Source of the DNA: Setoptus koraiensis
Lineage: Eukaryota; Arthropoda
Direction of reading: 5' to 3'
Length of the DNA: 64,000 nucleotides
Assembly (NCBI GenBank): GCA_048013815.1
Contig: CM106586.1
Coordinates: forward strand, 20,150,001 to 20,214,000
A model generated the notes under the pieces. The model was not told the DNA's origin. It saw nothing but the letters and a program-made list of their open reading frames with translations, and searched no databases. Every line of letters begins with the position of its first letter. Position 1 is the stretch's first letter. This document shows, piece by piece, positions 11,629 through 24,503 of this stretch. The position numbers and the translations under genes were made by a program.

Positions 11629-13580
11629 GCGCGTTGTTCACGTGTCGTCCACGATTACGCAATGATTACGCAATATTGTCACGTTGCCCGCTGCTGACTT
11701 GTGTGCTCGCTCATATAATTTTATTATTATTTTGTTTGTATTCTACATTTATCATATTACTCATATTGGCGCCGCTGCCCACCGTCCGGCGTCGCTGTTG
11801 TCGGCGCCACCCGCGCTCGCAGCGGGCCGGCCGGTTTCCCGCGTTGCACGTTGGCTCGCAAACGCACACTTAACTGGCGGGCTTAGCGCCCCAACTTGGG
11901 CCGCCTAAGTGAACGACAACGGCAACGCATTAAATATATATTGGCCATTGGGGCCGCGTGTCATAAGTGGCTCGCATAAGTTGCATAATGGACGCGTATG
12001 CGGTCACTTCCTTCGGGCGCTATTGTGAGCCATCAATCGGGTTGTATTATGCGCGCATTCATGCAGCATCCGCTTTATCCGTCTTATCTCGCCTTTGTGC
12101 TGCTCGGCGCCCATTTGCTCGCCCCATTCGCCCGGCTTTCCAATGGCGGCGCGAATTGGCCCGGTCGGCTTAAGTGAGTGTCCGAGCGAAGGAGGGGCCA
12201 GGTATTGACCCCTCGGATCCGATCGCCGATTGGCCCGCGATTCCGGTCCGCCGGCCGGACGGCGTGTTTGGCCGTCTGGCGGCGGCCCCACCAAACTGGC
12301 GCCAGCCCTGTGCCGTGCTGCTGGGCCGCATCGTTTTTGCGCCGCGCGCTTCTGGGGCCAGCCCGACGCGGCCAGCCAGCCCCAGACGCGGCCAGCGGCC
12401 CCAAAACAGGCGGCCACTGTAAACTGTAAAATGCTTGATCGGTTGTCTGCCCAACAATGCGCGCCACGATAACAATCTGGGCCCCTTCGGCCGACAGTCT
12501 CGCCGGTCGGTTGGCGGCGCTTTGTTTCGCTTTGTGGAGCCCGCGCAACGGGCCGGCGCCGGCTCGCTGTCGGCTGATAAACGCGCGCTGATTCCAAGAT
12601 AAACAACAATCATATCTCGCTGCTGGAATCAATTAAAGTCGAATAGAATTGACTTTGGGCCGGCTCGAGTGCGCTGCCTGCCGGCGCCTTTATTTTATCT
12701 GGCCTATATATAAATTAAACTTGGATTTGTTAACTGGATATAGCCGGCTATAAATGGATATTCGCGTTGCGCCGGCCAGCGCGCATATAGGCAGGCCCGT
12801 GTCTTGGCGTCGCTCGCTTGTCACTGGCTGGCCCCGTTACGCAACAGCCAGCGCTGGTCGCGTAATCGCCCACAAGGTGCTAACTGCAGCCTCACTGATG
12901 TATATTTATCGCCGTCATGTTGTTTAAAGTGCGTGCCAGTTCAAGGGCTCGGGCGAGCCGTTTTAGCTGCGCGATCTTGAATCTCCGGCGAGTTGAGGCG
13001 CCCCCAAAGCAGCAAACGAGCGCACTTAGGTTGTTGTTTGCGCGTGTTGGCAGGCCCAAATTATGTCTTATAATGTGCTTATTGAATTAATTGGCACGCT
13101 AGTTAGCAGAGCAAACAATTTGGCCGCTCGCCATTAATATCTCTGCCGGCCGGGCCGGCAGTTGGCGCTGGCAGTTTGCTAATTGCGACCACTTTTCTTT
13201 TGTGCCTGCTTTCCGTTTGCGGCTCGGCCCCGTTTCGCGGGCCCTGTGAGCCGGCCCAGTTTGGCTGCCGTTATTTTGGCGCGCCCGTCTTTGCGGCGGG
13301 CGCCCCGTCGACTGGCCGCCCGGCCGGCCCTCGCCTGATTGGCGATCGCCTCAAGGCTACTGACCCGGCCGCCGATTTTCGTCGATTGTGTGGCCGGCGG
13401 GGCCGGCGGGGCCGACGGGGCCGCGCAATCGAGTCGGCGCTTTGGGTCGCGCAGCCTGGAACGGGCCACCGGCCAACAGCCGTCGGGCGTCTCGCTGGCG
13501 CACCGTCTAGACAAACAACGGCCCGTTCATACCGCCCCTGGCCGCACCTAGGCCACCAGCGGTATGAGCGGGTAACGTAC

Positions 13581-13668
13581 GCGCCCGACAAACGCGCGTT
13601 ACGCGCCCGACAAACGCGCGTTACGCACCCGACAAACGCACGTTACGAGCCCGATGAACGCACACGGC
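13581..13668. repeat. 22-bp tandem repeat, 4 copies
   Basis: Four 22-bp units begin GCGCCCGACAAACGCGC and end GTTAC. The first two are identical and the next two drift (GCACCC, GAGCCCGATG). The array is preceded by GTAACGTAC. Confidence 0.95.
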
Positions 13669-13903
13669 GGGCCGGGTAAGCGCACGCGGCGAGATAGGAC
13701 GGGGCGGGTAGGACAATTTGCAAACGGGCCCACCGGTCAGTTTGTAAACGAGGCCAAATAAATGGGCGCCGTAACAGCGCACGGGCGATTAACTGCAGTT
13801 GATGCAGTTAACTGCTATCAGATGGTGGTTGCGACAGTAATCCGCTGCGCGCCGTCGCAAGTGTCTATGCATCTTTGGATTAGCTGCCCGTTTGTTTGGC
13901 CGC

Positions 13904-14066
13904 GCCAACAACCGGCCAACGAGCGGCCAACAACAACCGGCCAGCGAGCGGCAACAACAACAACAACCGGCCAGCGAGCGGCCAACAACAACAACAACCG
14001 GCCAACAACCGGCCAGCGAGCGGCAACAACAACAACAACCGGCCAGCGAGCGGCCAACAACAACAA
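13904..14066. repeat. Composite minisatellite of CGGCCAGCGAG and CAA units
   Basis: Blocks of ACCGGCCAGCGAGCGGC alternate with short (CAA)n runs at a roughly 30-bp period, about six times. It codes low-complexity frames on both strands. Confidence 0.95.
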
Positions 14067-14985
14067 ATTGCCTCGCAAACAATAACAAGACGAGTGCGCG
14101 GAGGTCGCTAGGCGCCCGGCCCCGGCCAGCAAGATGAAGATAAAGAGTGGCGGATATCATTCAATTAGTGGCCCGTCGCAAACTAAATGCCGCACGCTGA
14201 ATCTTGTCAACGGGCCCGCCATTGCCGGGCCAATAAAAACCGCGCCACGATAAGCCGCGCCGCCTGTGCCGCTCTGATCATCGGTTTGGGCGCATTTGCG
14301 CGTGCTTGCGCGTGCTGGCCAGCGCCAGATTCGATTAGTTGGCGTGTCGTCTTTGTTTTTGTTGCGCGTGTTCCGCGGGGCGCGCCGCTTGTTTCTTGGG
14401 CGCCCGCTCGCTCAATTCCACACAAACAAACAGCCGGGAATTAGCATAGAATCGGCGCGCTCACTCGGCCATCAATTATTATTATCTTGAATCATTTGAC
14501 GCGCGCGACACTTGTTATGGCCGCTGCCACTCGGGCCGCTGCCACTCGCTGCGCCGACATCCGCGCCGAAGCCGCCCGAGCCAGCGCGCTCGCCGCCGCA
14601 GTTCGGGCCGCAGTTCGGGCCGCGGCGACTGGCGCTCGGAACGGGCGCCGAATCGATTTGCAAGTCGATTAGAAATCATACTTCCGTTTCAGCGGGCCCG
14701 CTCCGCTGTCGGGCCGCTGCTGGGCTGCTTGCGGCGCGCCAGCGTTGCCATTGGCGGCGGCCCGGCGACCCGGGCGCCCAAGATTAACTGTTCGTTTGTT
14801 GACAAAAACAAGCGCGCCAGACAAAATGGAAATTGAGAGTTGTTGTTGTTGTTGTTGTTGTTTTGCGCTTTGTGGCGCACATTTGTGCTGCTCGCATCCC
14901 GTGCAGCGCAACGAGAGTGCGTTGTGCGAACAGCGGATATAGACAATGCGGATGCGAGCGACGGGCCCGAGCGACGGGCGCCCGC

Positions 14986-15059
14986 GATGGATGCGAGCGA
15001 TGGATGCGAGCGATGGATGCGAGCAATGGATATGAGCGACGGATATAAGCGATGGATGG
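14986..15059. repeat. 13-bp tandem repeat, 5.7 copies
   Basis: GATGGATGCGAGC occurs three times exactly, then as AATGGATATGAGC, GACGGATATAAGC and a partial GATGGATGG. Divergence increases left to right. Confidence 0.96.
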
Positions 15060-16155
15060 ATAAAGTCGGGCCGTTGCTGTGGGCGCATTCTACGCGTGGC
15101 GCCCGGCGCGTGCAGTTGGCGCGCCGGAGTATTGAGCGTGCAGCGCGGATTATTGGGGCGCCCAGTCGAATCGTATCGGCGCATTCCGGCCCGACTGGGC
15201 CCGCCACTGGCCTGCAATGTCGAGCCAGCGGGCCCGCTGTGTCGGGCGGCGTCGAGCCAGCGGCACAAATGGCACCGACGGCACAATCGGCGGCCCGCTC
15301 AGGCGTCTCGCGCCGACCAGCGGCCACGGATACGGGCGCGCTGAGCGCGCCGGATAGACGGGTCGAGCGCATCGGCGAGCGGCGCGGCGCGTCGACGAAG
15401 GACGGACGCTAGCGAGGCGGGCGGCCCCGTCCCATCGGGCACGAAGGTGGATAAGATGGATTTGTTGGCGAACGAGAAAAGAATACTGGGCGAAGAATGC
15501 CCGGCGCGCGGCCAGTGGCAGTGGTAAGAGACGAATTATGAACGATCACATAATGAGAGTGATCGATATTTGATTAGTGGTTACACATAGTGTTTGTGCG
15601 CCCGATGCGCCCATTTGTACTCGTTCGCAGTGGGGCCAGTGGGGCTGCCGGCTCGCTTGCGTCGCGGGCCGGGCTCGTGTCGCGGGTCGCGCTCGTGTCG
15701 CGGGCCGCGCGCCCAATCGGATGCAGCGTGTGTGTGCGCGGCCTCGGCGCGACCAGCGGGGCGCACCGAGGCACGATGCGAGCGGCGATGCGGCTTGCGG
15801 ATAAATCCGCAAGCCAGCCAGCATCCAGCTGACGCGCGCGCTTTATCCGCCGGCCGTGGGTGCACGAGCAACGTGCAGCCAGCCAGCCAGCCAGAGAAGC
15901 CAGCGAAAGAATTTGTCATTCTTGCGCGCGCTCTACTTATTTATATCTTATCTCTGGGCGGCTCGCGCGCGCGCGCTTCTTCGCCTCTCCGCGTCGGGCG
16001 CCTCTCGTCGCGGGCGGTGGGGCCCCCGTTGCCAGCCGCCCAGTGGCTCGTGTCACTTTGTTGCGCGACACTTGTCTGTCTCTCTCGCTCTCTCTCTCTC
16101 TCTCTCTCGAGACTGGCGCGTCGCCACTCTTTAGAATAAAGCTCCTCGAACCCGA

Positions 16156-16181
16156 AGCGGGCGCCCAAAGAAGCGCCCGCT
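16156..16181. repeat. Perfect inverted repeat, 9-bp arms
   Basis: AGCGGGCGC at 16156-16164 pairs with GCGCCCGCT at 16173-16181 across an 8-bp loop. A further short hairpin, CGCTGTCTA-G-TAGACAGCG, lies at 16713-16731. Confidence 0.9.
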
Positions 16182-18676
16182 CTCTTGTGTGCGTCGCGCC
16201 AATTGTTGTGCCGATCAGCGCGCGAAACAACCAAGCTCGCCAAAGAACAAACTTAGCCAGCTAGAAGGGGATTTGAAATGAATCACAAATGGCAATTCTC
16301 ATTTGTTATGTGTCTCGGCGGCGGCGCTTCTAGCGCCGCTGTAAATGCAGTGGCGGCGCTTGTTATTATTGCCGTTGTCATCGGCCTCTTTTTTGCCGCT
16401 GTCTTATCCCCCGCCCGCCCGCCCGTTCTTATCCCCCGCCCGTTCTTATCACTCGCCCGTTCTTATCCGTGCTCGTGTACGCGCAACAACCGACCAAGGC
16501 GACGACCGACCGACGCCACGAAAATGCATCCCGACAAGCCGCGCCACACACACCCTCTCGTGGTTGGCAGTGGCCGACGCCGAGCGGGGGCAGCGACAAC
16601 AAGCAAATGCTATTATTATGTAACACACTAGAGATGGACAAGACACTTTTTGCACAATGCGTGCACACAATGCGCGCGCGCGTGCACACTACATATAAAT
16701 GTATGGCCTAGACGCTGTCTAGTAGACAGCGCCGCCTCTCACGAGTGCCGCTCTGGCGGCCAAATCCAGCACTACGACCGGCCCCGGCCACGCGACCGGC
16801 CCGGCAGCGGCAATTAAATCGGGGCCCACACGCACTGTCGCCACTGTCGGAGCACTGCGTGCGGACGGCCGGGCGTCTCGCAGCGCAGCTGGCGGACTGG
16901 CGAAATTCCTTCGTTGGAGGCCCGTTCGGAGGCCAGTGGCGAGACACAGTAATTAAGTTTTTGCCAGTGGGGGCGCCGTCGCGCTCAAGCTTGAGCCGGC
17001 CCGACTCAATCGGGCCGCAATCGGACTCGAATCAGACTTGATAGGCACCCGCGACGACAATATTCAATTGGCGTTTAATTTTTGTGTGTTTGTGCCTGTG
17101 TTTTTGTCGCCGCTTGTCGCCCGGCTTGGCGCCCACCCAAAATTGAATCTCTAATCTCTGTCGCTCGCTCTCTCATTTCCGTCATCATCGCGCACAAACA
17201 ACAGCAACTGACAGCTCAACACAACTGTCAACAGCGCGCTAATTTCCGCACAACGCCTCGACACGGTTACGTAACACTAACGTAACAGTAACGTTGCAGT
17301 TGCGTAACAGTAACGTGGCACTAACGTAACAGTTACGTAACAACGTGTGTCTGCTACGTGGCGGTGATAGCAGCACCGTGATGATGATCGCCCGATGAAT
17401 CGGCGTTGAATTGTTATCGTCACGCCGCTACAACAATCGGCCATCGGGAGGCCATTTCGCCGCCAAATCTGGCGACGATCTCGCGACGGGCGCACCACGA
17501 ACGAGCAGATTTGGCACAGTCTGCGCCACACAGTGGGCCCGTCGATCTGATGGGCCAGTAGCGGCAATTAAACGGATAATTATGCAGTGCCCCCCAGTCG
17601 ACAATATTCGGCATGATAGTAACCAGTCGGCGCAGTGGTCGTGGCCGGCACAGTGCACGACAACGGCGCAGTGCAAAGTGGGGGCGCAGTGCAAAGTGGG
17701 GGCGCGCTGCGAAATGGTGCCGGACCGGGTAAAATTTTAATTTATTTGGCAGGCAGTTGCAAACATGGGACTCCCATGATGGGAGAGCAGCCTGTTTTTG
17801 GCCAGTCGCTCACTTGCAACGGTTAGCACGGTTACTGTGCGCGGCGGCGCGGACAGCGCCAAAAGTAATCAAATTTTGGGCGCCGCCGCCGCGTTCCGTC
17901 TGAAACGTCCGGTCCGGGCCGGCCGCTTGCCGGACCTGTGCGCCTGGCGCCGCCATTTCGGTCGGTTGTGGCTGGCCAGCCCGTTTCAGTGCCGATTACC
18001 CGATTATGTAATGTGGTCGCCGGCGGACGGACGGACGGACGGGAATAATCAATTTTGGGTCGCGCGCGCAGCGCGTGTTGTTGTTTGTTTCATCACCTAT
18101 CGAGTTATTGTTATTTTCAAATTGGCGGCACACTTTCGTTCGCGTGCCCCCCCCTCCCCGTGGTTGCCCGTGGTGCACGTGCAACTGCGACGGCCCACTC
18201 GAACGTCCGACTGGTCGCACGAGCCAGCGAACGTTCGCAGGCGAGCCAGCGGCCAACGACCGAATCAACCAATCAACCAACGAGCGAACGTGCAAAATTA
18301 ATGGCGCCGCTCGATTGGCAATTGGGGCGCCGCTATATTGCGCAGCAATTTGACTGCAGCAGCGCACACAAACTCAAATAGGCAATTGGCAGCAAAAAAT
18401 GTCTTGTTTGTGGCCAACATCATCGACGACACTCGCTAATGGGGCCCCATGATTGATGGTCAGCAATCTCGGCTGGCGTGCTCTTATTTATTGTCTATTG
18501 CTCTATTTATTTAGTTCAGTTTGGTTAGCAGTGCTGTCTGGCGAAATTGGGCTGACCTCGTTCATTTATTCATTTCAATTCTAATGTGCCGGCCCGAGCA
18601 GCGCCCCTACTGAGCGGCGCTCGATCTATGCTCAAATTGAGAGATAGTTCGCATCGTTGTTTGTGTTGTTTCGTCG

Positions 18677-18726
18677 GCAGTGGTCAGCGGTCAGCGGTCA
18701 GTGGTCAGTGGTCAGTAGTCAGTGGG
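18677..18726. repeat. 7-bp tandem repeat (GGTCAGT)
   Basis: About seven head-to-tail units of GGTCAGT or GGTCAGC, with the related words GGCAGT and AGTCAGT at the edges. Isolated copies of CGGTCAGT recur at about 18.99-19.02 kb. Confidence 0.93.
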
Positions 18727-19686
18727 CAATATACAAATTGATCATCAGCACGCAAATTAATACAACAACAACGCCAGTCACGTTACGTTGCCCCGGGTTG
18801 GCGTGCGATATCGCCTTATTTCAACTGTAAAGCTATCTGGCCATATACGCATTACTAACACCGCTACAATCACTTATTACATAACTCATGACGTTACCAT
18901 CACCTATTATGTAACTCATAACTTATCACTTATAACTGTCTTATCAGCTGTAATTGCTGTGTTGCATCATCGATCATGACGTGACAGCAGGCGGTCAGTC
19001 TACAGTCATCGGTCAGTCAGTGCGCAATGACTAGCGTTTGCTTGCCCTGCAAAGTGCTTGTGTCGTTGCATCAATATTAACTAATTGAGAATCCGAATCA
19101 ATTACGATGACATGACATACAAACAATGATAATAATCGATGAAGAGGCCAACGCAGGCAAATTGTTTGCAATTTTGCCAATATTATTTGCAACTCATTTC
19201 AAGTGACGCTGATGAAAAATGCATCAGGAATATATATATTCACATTGAAATACCGGCTCGTGCCGCACAATGCAACCGGTGATTGGCCATTTCCGGTTTG
19301 GCGCCTCAGCCTGTGCCAGCGTTTGTCAGCACAGTTAGCCATGGCATGATGGCACAGCACAAACAATGTGCTCACAAACAATTGTCCAAATGACGATTGT
19401 CAGTATAAATGTGTATAGCACTAGACATAACAGTTGTCAATTTTGTCCGCTAGAGCGTTTAGTGTGTGTGTGTGTGTGTGTGCTGCCAGAATTGGTACAG
19501 TCTGGCAATGTTGAGCTAACATTGTCAGAGTGAAATACCTCAAAATACCGCTCAAAATTGTAGAATCGCCGGTGAGATACATTGTGTTTACAAAGTATAG
19601 ATATACTTTGTTGTTGTGTGGCCGGCGATGGCACAACAACAAAAGCGAGCTCGTTACGTCACGCAATCACGCTCTTGATAGTAATA

Positions 19687-19689
19687 ATT

Positions 19690-19732
<43 letters not shown>

Positions 19733-19765
19733 CGTTGGTGTTGTTGTTGTTGGTGTTGCTGTTGT
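19687..19765. repeat. (GTT)n microsatellite
   Basis: About 14 uninterrupted GTT units followed by GTC, GGT and GCT interruptions. Confidence 0.97.
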
Positions 19766-20128
19766 TTTGGGCCGGCACAGTGGTGGAAACGCACGTATGA
19801 CAACAATGAATATCTGGCGATGGCCGGCGGCCAGCATAAAAATAATGCATTGTCAACGACAGGGCGCTGGGTATTTAGTTTCTGTCTCAAGTTACCCGCG
19901 CGCTGCGTTGTGCGGTCACGGCGGCCGGCGAGCTAGCACCGGCCATCGCGCACTGAACAGCCGGACCGGCGGTGGGCCCGTCGGCGCCCGCCCGGTCGCT
20001 TATTGCGGCCTGGCCAATGGCCGTTGGGCATCTTGCGGCACGGACCTGGGTCGGCGCGGTGTGTTTGTTTTGGCCTTGGCATGCCAGCGCCGGCAAGGTG
20101 AGCCGTTGTCACCTGAGTTGAGCCGGTC

Positions 20129-20129
<1 letters not shown>

Positions 20130-20168
<39 letters not shown>

Positions 20169-20200
20169 GTGTGTGTGCGTGTGTGTGTGTGTGTGTGTGC
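20130..20200. repeat. (GT)n dinucleotide tract
   Basis: About 70 bp of alternating GT interrupted by two GC steps. Alternating purine-pyrimidine sequence of this length can adopt Z-DNA under supercoiling (established knowledge); nothing here shows that it does. Confidence 0.97.
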
Positions 20201-20525
20201 TGTTGTGAGTGGCGACAAGTGCCTGGCGCTTGTCGATGGCCCCACGGCCATTGTGCCGTCGGGCCGCCACCGGCAGTTGGTCGAACGCTGGCACAATGGC
20301 CGGAATGGCCGGCAGGGGCGCCCCAATAAACAATGGCCCGTGGACAAACACGCGCGACACGAGCGCATAAACAAAGGGTGATATATTGATGATAGTTTGT
20401 TTGGGTCCTTTGTTTAGGTAGCGGGCCGGCTCGTGGAGCCGCCGTGTTGCCACTTTGATGCCGCGCTGTGTGTCGCGTTGGCCGGCGCGATTCGCTTGCC
20501 AGCGAACGGGCCGCCAACGAGCACA

Positions 20526-20630
20526 GGTAACGGCGAGCGCGGGTAACGGCGAGCGCGGGTGACGCCGGGCACGGGTGACGCCGGGCACGGGTGACGCCAG
20601 CCAAAGGTGACGTCAGGCAAAGGTAACGGG
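20526..20630. repeat. 16-17-bp tandem repeat, about 6 copies
   Basis: Degenerate units GGTAACGGCGAGCGCG, GGTGACGCCGGGCACG and GGTGACGCCAGCCAAA. Neighbouring copies are the most alike, as expected of local expansion. Confidence 0.92.
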
Positions 20631-20788
20631 ATCTGGCGGCGGGCGGCTGGCGGCTGGCATTGTCTGACGAGACAATAATAATAAATGCGTGTCTTGGCCG
20701 GCGCGCTACATAATGCACTACTTATAAATATTGTTGTGTTGTGCCGCCGCTGCCTAATGGTGCCTCAGCTGGCTGGCTGGGCGGCCTT

Positions 20789-20840
20789 GGCTAGGCGACT
20801 CTGGCTAGGCGACTCTGACTAGGCGACTCTGGCTAGGCCG
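20789..20840. repeat. 14-bp tandem repeat containing CTAGGCGAC
   Basis: GGCTAGGCGACTCT occurs twice exactly and once as GACTAGGCGACTCT, followed by a partial GGCTAGGC. The core CTAGGCGAC is a relative of the dispersed CGCCTAGCGAC family. Confidence 0.94.
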
Positions 20841-21784
20841 CCGCTAATGCCCCATTTGGGGCGCCGGTGGCTGCTCGGCGCGCACGTTATTCGTTATAAA
20901 TTATCAAAAGCCCACGGGCTGGCCAGCTGGCAAAGATGGCGCTGGCTGGCTCGTCTAGTTAGCTAACAGTACTTAACCTGTATTATAACGGCGCGCTGCA
21001 TTATAACGGTGGCGCTGTTGTGACGGTGGCGCTGTTGTAACGGTCGCCGTGTTGTAGCGGTTGGCCGTGTTACAACGACCGCATTATAACGGTATATTGG
21101 TGCCGCATAACAGCGCGCACACACACACACGCGCCAGAAGACTAGGCGGCTCGTGTAAAACATAGGGCGCCTAGCGACATTTGCGAGTCGCGGCAAGAGT
21201 CGCACACTGTGCGCGCGCGGCTAATGCAAAACGCGTGGAGCTGCTCGCGGAACGGCACATCACTCAGCGCGGCGCGGCTTGGCGCTTCCGTCGCTCCAAC
21301 CTCCGTCGCCCCAACCTCCGTGCGCCCCAACCTTCATGCGATGCAACCTTCATGCGATGCAACCGTCGCCGAGTGCGGCGCCGTGTCGCCGTGTCGCTAT
21401 GTGACCATGTCGCTATGTGCCGCCGCGTCGCTGCGAGGCCTCCGTTCGCTCCCGTCCGATTTATCTCGGCTGGGCCTCACAGTGGCTGGCGCTTCGGAGC
21501 GAGCGGGCCGCCAGTCGCTAGTCGCTAGTCGCCAGTCGCTAGTCGCCGCCGGTCACCGCCAGTCGCCGCTAGAATTATAACCCGGAATTCATGCACACTG
21601 TCAGATAAGGCGCCGCACAGATACCTGGCCGACTGGCTGGCGTTAATACTGGCTGGCGGTTTTATCTGTCTGCTGGCGTAGACAGTAGACGGCGCACAGG
21701 ACGTGTCGGCGCGTCGCCTATTCCGGCGGAGCGGGCCTATGTGCCAGTCGCCTAATGTGCCGCCATGGCCACGCCAGCAGCGCC

Positions 21785-21871
21785 AACAACGACAACCACA
21801 ACCACACCAACAACAACAACAGCAACAACAACAACAACAACAACAACAGCAACAACAACAACAACAACAAG
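21785..21871. repeat. (CAA)n/(CAG)n array
   Basis: About 87 bp of CAA, CAG and ACA triplets; the opposite strand equivalent of the (GTT)n arrays elsewhere in the window. Confidence 0.96.
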
Positions 21872-21971
21872 AGTGAAATTTAATTAATGTTCACTTACCT
21901 TAGCCAGCGAGCTTGGCGAGCCAGCGCGACCAGCGCCGATAGGCGCCGCCGCTTACTTGTTAGCTGGCTGG

Positions 21972-21999
21972 TCGCGAACGCAGCTAGGCGCGTTCGCGA
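21972..21999. repeat. Perfect inverted repeat, 10-bp arms
   Basis: TCGCGAACGC at 21972-21981 pairs with GCGTTCGCGA at 21990-21999. The 8-bp loop contains GCTAGG. Confidence 0.92.
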
Positions 22000-22067
22000 G
22001 TACCCTCGCTGGTGGCTGCATGCGCTTGTGCGTTTGTCGTTTTTGTCGCGCCGCTGTTGCCCGCGTC

Positions 22068-22170
22068 ACAACACGCGTTACATAACGTCACACACCGTTA
22101 CATAACGTTACATAGCGTTACATAACGTTACATTACGTTATGTAACGCGTTATATAACACGTTACGTACG
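22068..22170. repeat. CGTTACATAA array with hairpin
   Basis: A roughly 10-bp degenerate repeat of CGTTACATAA ends in a perfect 12-bp inverted repeat: CGTTACATAACG at 22116-22127 and CGTTATGTAACG at 22136-22147. Further GTTATATAACACGTTACGTA words follow. Similar ACGTTAC/GTAACGT clusters occur at 17268-17345, 33673-33695 and 50757-50775. Confidence 0.93.
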
Positions 22171-22203
22171 ACACGAGCAGCGCGCGCCATTTGTTGCCGA
22201 CAT

Positions 22204-22247
22204 TAGGCCGACACTAGGCCGACACTGGGCCGACACTGGGCCGACAC
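22204..22247. repeat. 11-bp tandem repeat, 4 copies
   Basis: TAGGCCGACAC/TGGGCCGACAC occurs four times without gaps. Confidence 0.95.
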
Positions 22248-23556
22248 GCTAATAACGAGCCAGTGCAATATGCGGCCGCTTGCCAGCGCGGCCGGTCGCT
22301 AGGTGCCGCCGCAAGCGGCGACAGCCGCGCTGCGTCCGACCGTTCGGGCCGGGGCCGGCGCCGCCGCCGCGCACATCTGCCGGGCAGACACGGGACACGG
22401 GGGGCGCACATGCGACGGCGACAAAACGACGACGCAAATGACGACAGAAACAACGCCAATAATAATGCATGGCGCAACACCGGCGATATATATTAATTCC
22501 GTCCATCTGTACGTCTTTCCATCTAATATTGCGCAAGAGGATATACACAAATACATATATATATTGCGCAAGTGGATGTATATGTATTGCGCAATAGGAT
22601 ATATATATATATATTGCGGGGCCTGTCAGGCGCCACTTGTTATGTGATAGTTCGTGCAAATTACGTCATAATGGCAATACTAATAATAATGTCAATGGTC
22701 GCTGGTCGGTCGTGCGTTGCCGCGGCGCCGCCGTTACGCGCGCCAAATTGCGCCAAGTTGTTTGCTGTCTGTCGTCGTCGTCGTCGGCGGCGGCGGCGGG
22801 CGCCCCAAAGTGGCAAGATGAAGTGAAGTGTTACAGTTATTGGGGCCAGGCCGCCGGCTTGCCAAGCCGCAGTTACAAATGGCAGCCGAGCGACAACTAT
22901 GAGCAAACGGTTTGTTTAGTGGCAGCAGTCTGTCATTTTTGGGGCCGCCAGGCTCGGTCGGCCGGATCGGCCTGTCAGCGGCTAAAAGGGGCAGAGGCGC
23001 GCGTGCTGCCAGCCAGCCGGATCGTATATCTAATTTCTGTGATAGTTTGTTTGTGCTCTTTTTGGGGGCCCCGCGCCCGGCTCGGCTTCTTGAAGCTAGT
23101 TGTGCCGATCGACACACACACACAGAGACAATTTTGTTTTTGTGTGTCACACACATAAAGACATAACGGCGCAAACAAATCTTTCACATGGCTGTACGTG
23201 ATTATATGATGTCGGGCCCGCTCGTATCACGGCTCCCCTCTCTCTCTCTCTCTCGATCTCGGCGTCTTGGGCGCCTTGTCGCGAGCGCTGCCGGCCAGAC
23301 ACTCGACAGAGAGCGAGAGAGCGAGAGAGCAACTAATTGTTAGTTAGTAGGCTGCTCCTATTATCTAATTAACATCATGGCTGTCCATGTCCATCATCGT
23401 CATCGTCGTCGCCGGCATGCTCGTCCGTGTGAGAGCACCCAAACATAGCGCCGGGTCCCGTGCAGTGGGCTCGGCCCGACCGGCGCCGCAGCAACCAACA
23501 AACCAATAACCAGTCCGATGGGCGTACGTGACGCGCGCACCTACTGCCGATCGGCG

Positions 23557-23655
23557 CCACCCGCCACCGAACCCATGAGCCACCCGCCACCGAACCCATG
23601 AGCCGGCCGCCCAACCGATGAGCCGGCCGCCCAATCGATGAGCCGGCCGCCCAAC
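23557..23655. repeat. Two adjoining minisatellites, 23 bp x2 and 20 bp x2.6
   Basis: A 23-bp unit beginning CCACCCGCCACCGAACC is present twice, followed directly by the 20-bp unit CCGGCCGCCCAACCGATGAG twice plus a partial copy. Both units end in ATGAG, so the second probably arose from the first. Confidence 0.95.
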
Positions 23656-24170
23656 AGGGACCGTGCGCGAGCCACCGGGGGCGCACCGTTATGTCGCGCC
23701 GATACTTGTCGCTAGGTGGTCGCTAGGTCCCGTCGAAGGACGTGCCAGTTGCCGGCAAGCGGTCCCCCGGGTGCCGGCCGAGGGCCCCATTCCGGCCGGC
23801 CCAGAGGGGGCCTAAGAATGCGCGGCCAGAGATTTGCTGCATTTGCTCGTTGGCTGGTCGTTGGCACACAGCCCTGGCTGGCTGGCTGGCTGACTGGCTG
23901 GCTGACTGGCTGGCGCACTCTTAGCTGGTTATTACGGTTAATGGCCCGCCGCTTGGCCGCTCGGCCGGCCGCCCGGCTCGCCGAGATGATGGGCTGGCTC
24001 AATGACGCAAATCATAATGTCAAAATTGATTTAACTTGCTGGCATCAGTGTCAAGAGCGGGCCGACGATCGTTGCGCGCAACGTGATTGTCGTAATGATA
24101 GCGCCAAATTTATTTGCCCGGCCCGCTCGTGCGTGGTAGCCGCACTTGGGCGGCCCGGCCCGTGGGCACG

Positions 24171-24226
24171 ACCGCCGAACCCGAGCACCGCCGAACCCGA
24201 GCACCGCCGAACCCGAGCACCGCCGA
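24171..24226. repeat. 16-bp tandem repeat, 3.5 copies
   Basis: ACCGCCGAACCCGAGC is repeated three times exactly, then half a unit. The exact identity suggests recent expansion. Confidence 0.96.
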
Positions 24227-24473
24227 TGGCGAGGCACAAGAACAAGAGGCCCGAGGAATTAACAGACCTGTGCGCCGCGGCGAACATTGTGCACGTATTG
24301 ATGACGTAACAAGCGGCCGGGGCACGTGTCAGGCGGCCCGGTGGCAAATTTATCGATATAGCCAGTGAGCTGAGATGGATCGGGGCGAGCGCCGAGCGCC
24401 GAGAGTAACCGTTTAAATGTCTGTCATGTGCTGTCATTTGTTATATAATGATATGATTGCGAGCGGAAAAAAG

Positions 24474-24503
24474 CGCGCATAGCGCATATTAGCGCTATGC
24501 GCG
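24474..24503. repeat. Perfect inverted repeat, 12-bp arms, 6-bp loop
   Basis: CGCGCATAGCGC at 24474-24485 pairs with GCGCTATGCGCG at 24492-24503; the loop is ATATTA. Confidence 0.95.

Larger units (their letters stand above)
10470..22067. other. Gene-poor stretch, GC-rich, repeat-dense
   Basis: No supportable gene. Long overlapping frames at 10640-11152, 13176-13679, 14689-15372 and 15594-16139 are Arg/Ala/Pro-rich, occur in several frames together and show no domains. The stretch contains many minisatellites (listed), two (GT)n tracts, a GTAAC/ACGTTA-rich cluster at 17268-17345 and hairpins at 16156, 16713 and 21972. An AT-richer part, about 18.4-19.7 kb, shows nothing further beyond GGTCAGT repeats. 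Confidence 0.7.

Noticed and set aside
13176-13679. 167-codon + frame with a signal-peptide-like start
   Set aside because: The hydrophobic start is not an ATG-initiated, conserved-looking segment, and the C-terminal half is the 22-bp minisatellite translated.
14689-15412. Frames of 190-227 codons on both strands
   Set aside because: They cross the 13-bp GATGGATGCGAGC array and GC-rich flanks; no domain.
19530-20381. 283-codon + frame with poly-Val and poly-Cys/Val runs
   Set aside because: Spans a (GTT)n and a (GT)n tract; the linkers are low complexity.
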